From positions 1 to 64,000 of the forward strand of contig JAGTRY010000007.1 of assembly GCA_018262235.1 (NCBI GenBank): DNA of 64,000 nt, in the 5' to 3' direction. Of this stretch, positions 63,561-64,000 are shown one piece after another (position 1 is the stretch's first letter; each line of letters starts with the position of its first letter). The position numbers and the translations under genes were made by a program. Source of the DNA: Pseudomonadota bacterium. GTDB taxonomy: Bacteria; Pseudomonadota; Gammaproteobacteria; Burkholderiales; Rhodocyclaceae. The notes beneath the pieces are model-generated. The model was given only the letters and a program-made list of their open reading frames with translations, made no database searches and was not told the origin of the DNA.

Positions 63561-64000
63561 CGCCGGCAAGCCCTCACGATCCGCAATGCGTCGCCCGGCT
63601 GAGCAGCATCGGCCTGCGCTACGGCAAGACCCTCGCGCTGGATGACATCAATCTGGAGATCCCCGCCGGCTGCATGGTGGGCCTGATTGGCCCGGATGGC
63701 GTCGGCAAATCCAGCCTGCTCTCGCTGCTGGCCGGCGCGCGTGCGGTACAGCAAGGCCGGCTCGACGTGCTCGGTGGCGACATGACCAGCACGTTGCATC
63801 GGGAAGCCATCTGCCCGCGCATTGCCTATATGCCGCAAGGCTTGGGCAAGAACCTCTACCCGACCCTGTCGGTGGAAGAGAACCTGCAGTTCTTCGGCCG
63901 CCTGTTCGGCCATGACAAGGCCGAGCGCCGCCGGCGCATCGACGAACTGACCGGCAGCACCGGCTTGCGCGCCTTCCTGTCGCGCCCGGCCGGCAAGCTT
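63557..64000 (+). CDS. RbbA/YbhF-type ABC transporter ATPase, 3'-truncated by window edge
   Basis: A GTG at 63557 overlaps the HlyD stop by 4 bp (GTGA). The 148 visible residues include [18 protein letters not shown], Walker [10 protein letters not shown] (residues 45-53), [18 protein letters not shown] and the Q-loop [19 protein letters not shown]. The pattern matches RbbA/YbhF ATPases, which carry two ATPase modules and often a fused membrane domain, next to HlyD (YhiI) and permease (YhhJ) genes. The rest of the gene and the permease must lie to the right. Confidence 0.9.
   Translation, partial: MTPASPHDPQCVARLSSIGLRYGKTLALDDINLEIPAGCMVGLIGPDGVGKSSLLSLLAGARAVQQGRLDVLGGDMTSTLHREAICPRIAYMPQGLGKNLYPTLSVEENLQFFGRLFGHDKAERRRRIDELTGSTGLRAFLSRPAGKL

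Noticed and set aside
62151..63913. Long minus-strand frames opposite the HlyD gene
   Set aside because: They are shadows of the GC-rich coiled-coil gene; the plus-strand genes overlap as a coherent efflux operon.

Overview
The window is about 62-65% GC by eye. It carries densely packed genes of a Gram-negative bacterium, most likely a betaproteobacterium (possibly Rhodocyclales/Burkholderiales; this is inferred from gene families and style, since no rRNA is present). No tRNA, rRNA or CRISPR array was seen.

Region 1 (0-13 kb) is chromosomal housekeeping: the 3' end of mutL, a heme-motif cis/trans fatty-acid isomerase lipoprotein (cti), two RsuA-family pseudouridine synthases (one with a ~385-residue disordered Arg/Asp/Gly/Pro extension), a 14-repeat BNR/YCF48 propeller, a DUF1800-DUF1501 export operon and a TerC-family membrane protein.

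Region 2 (13-18.3 kb) is an agmatine-to-putrescine operon on the minus strand: TorF-type porin, aguB, APC permease, aguA, and a TetR regulator at the distal end. It is preceded by a perfect 36-bp palindrome that is probably the TetR operator. Next to it is an IS91-like element (18.35-20.4 kb) with an intact tyrosine recombinase and a twice-frameshifted transposase.

Region 3 (20.4-30.6 kb) holds a COG2509 flavoprotein, a large secreted protein of unknown function, a noncoding array of four units at an exact 215-bp period rich in DnaA-box-like sequences, an MFS transporter with a spermidine-synthase-like protein, a sulfate-binding protein, an RBBP9-type hydrolase and a periplasmic asparaginase.

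Region 4 (30.8-47 kb, resuming at 54.5-64 kb) is a stress/envelope locus: two paralogous Crp/Fnr regulators, a CPA1 antiporter, a Cys-repeat periplasmic protein, DUF883, two DUF4398 lipoproteins (one with OmpA), BON proteins, GlsB/YeaQ, a PAS-GGDEF-EAL protein, a butanediol/acetoin-type SDR, a phytase-like esterase, UspA, DUF3309, a sugar-dehydrogenase-like propeller, a P-type ATPase, a glycine-rich stress protein, OmpA and a NodT/HlyD/RbbA-type export system. I find a recurring 16-bp dyad, TGTTCG-N4-CGAACA, in many of its intergenic regions, including upstream of a Crp/Fnr gene and at 58 and 59 bp from the two tandem BON genes. I propose it as the operator of an undescribed Crp/Fnr stress regulon; it is the most interesting signal here.

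Region 5 (47.9-54.4 kb) interrupts the stress locus with an S9 peptidase, a scar of two truncated genes (aminotransferase and PaiB-like), a divergent AraC regulator/ABC exporter pair, and repeat-derived intergenic sequence.
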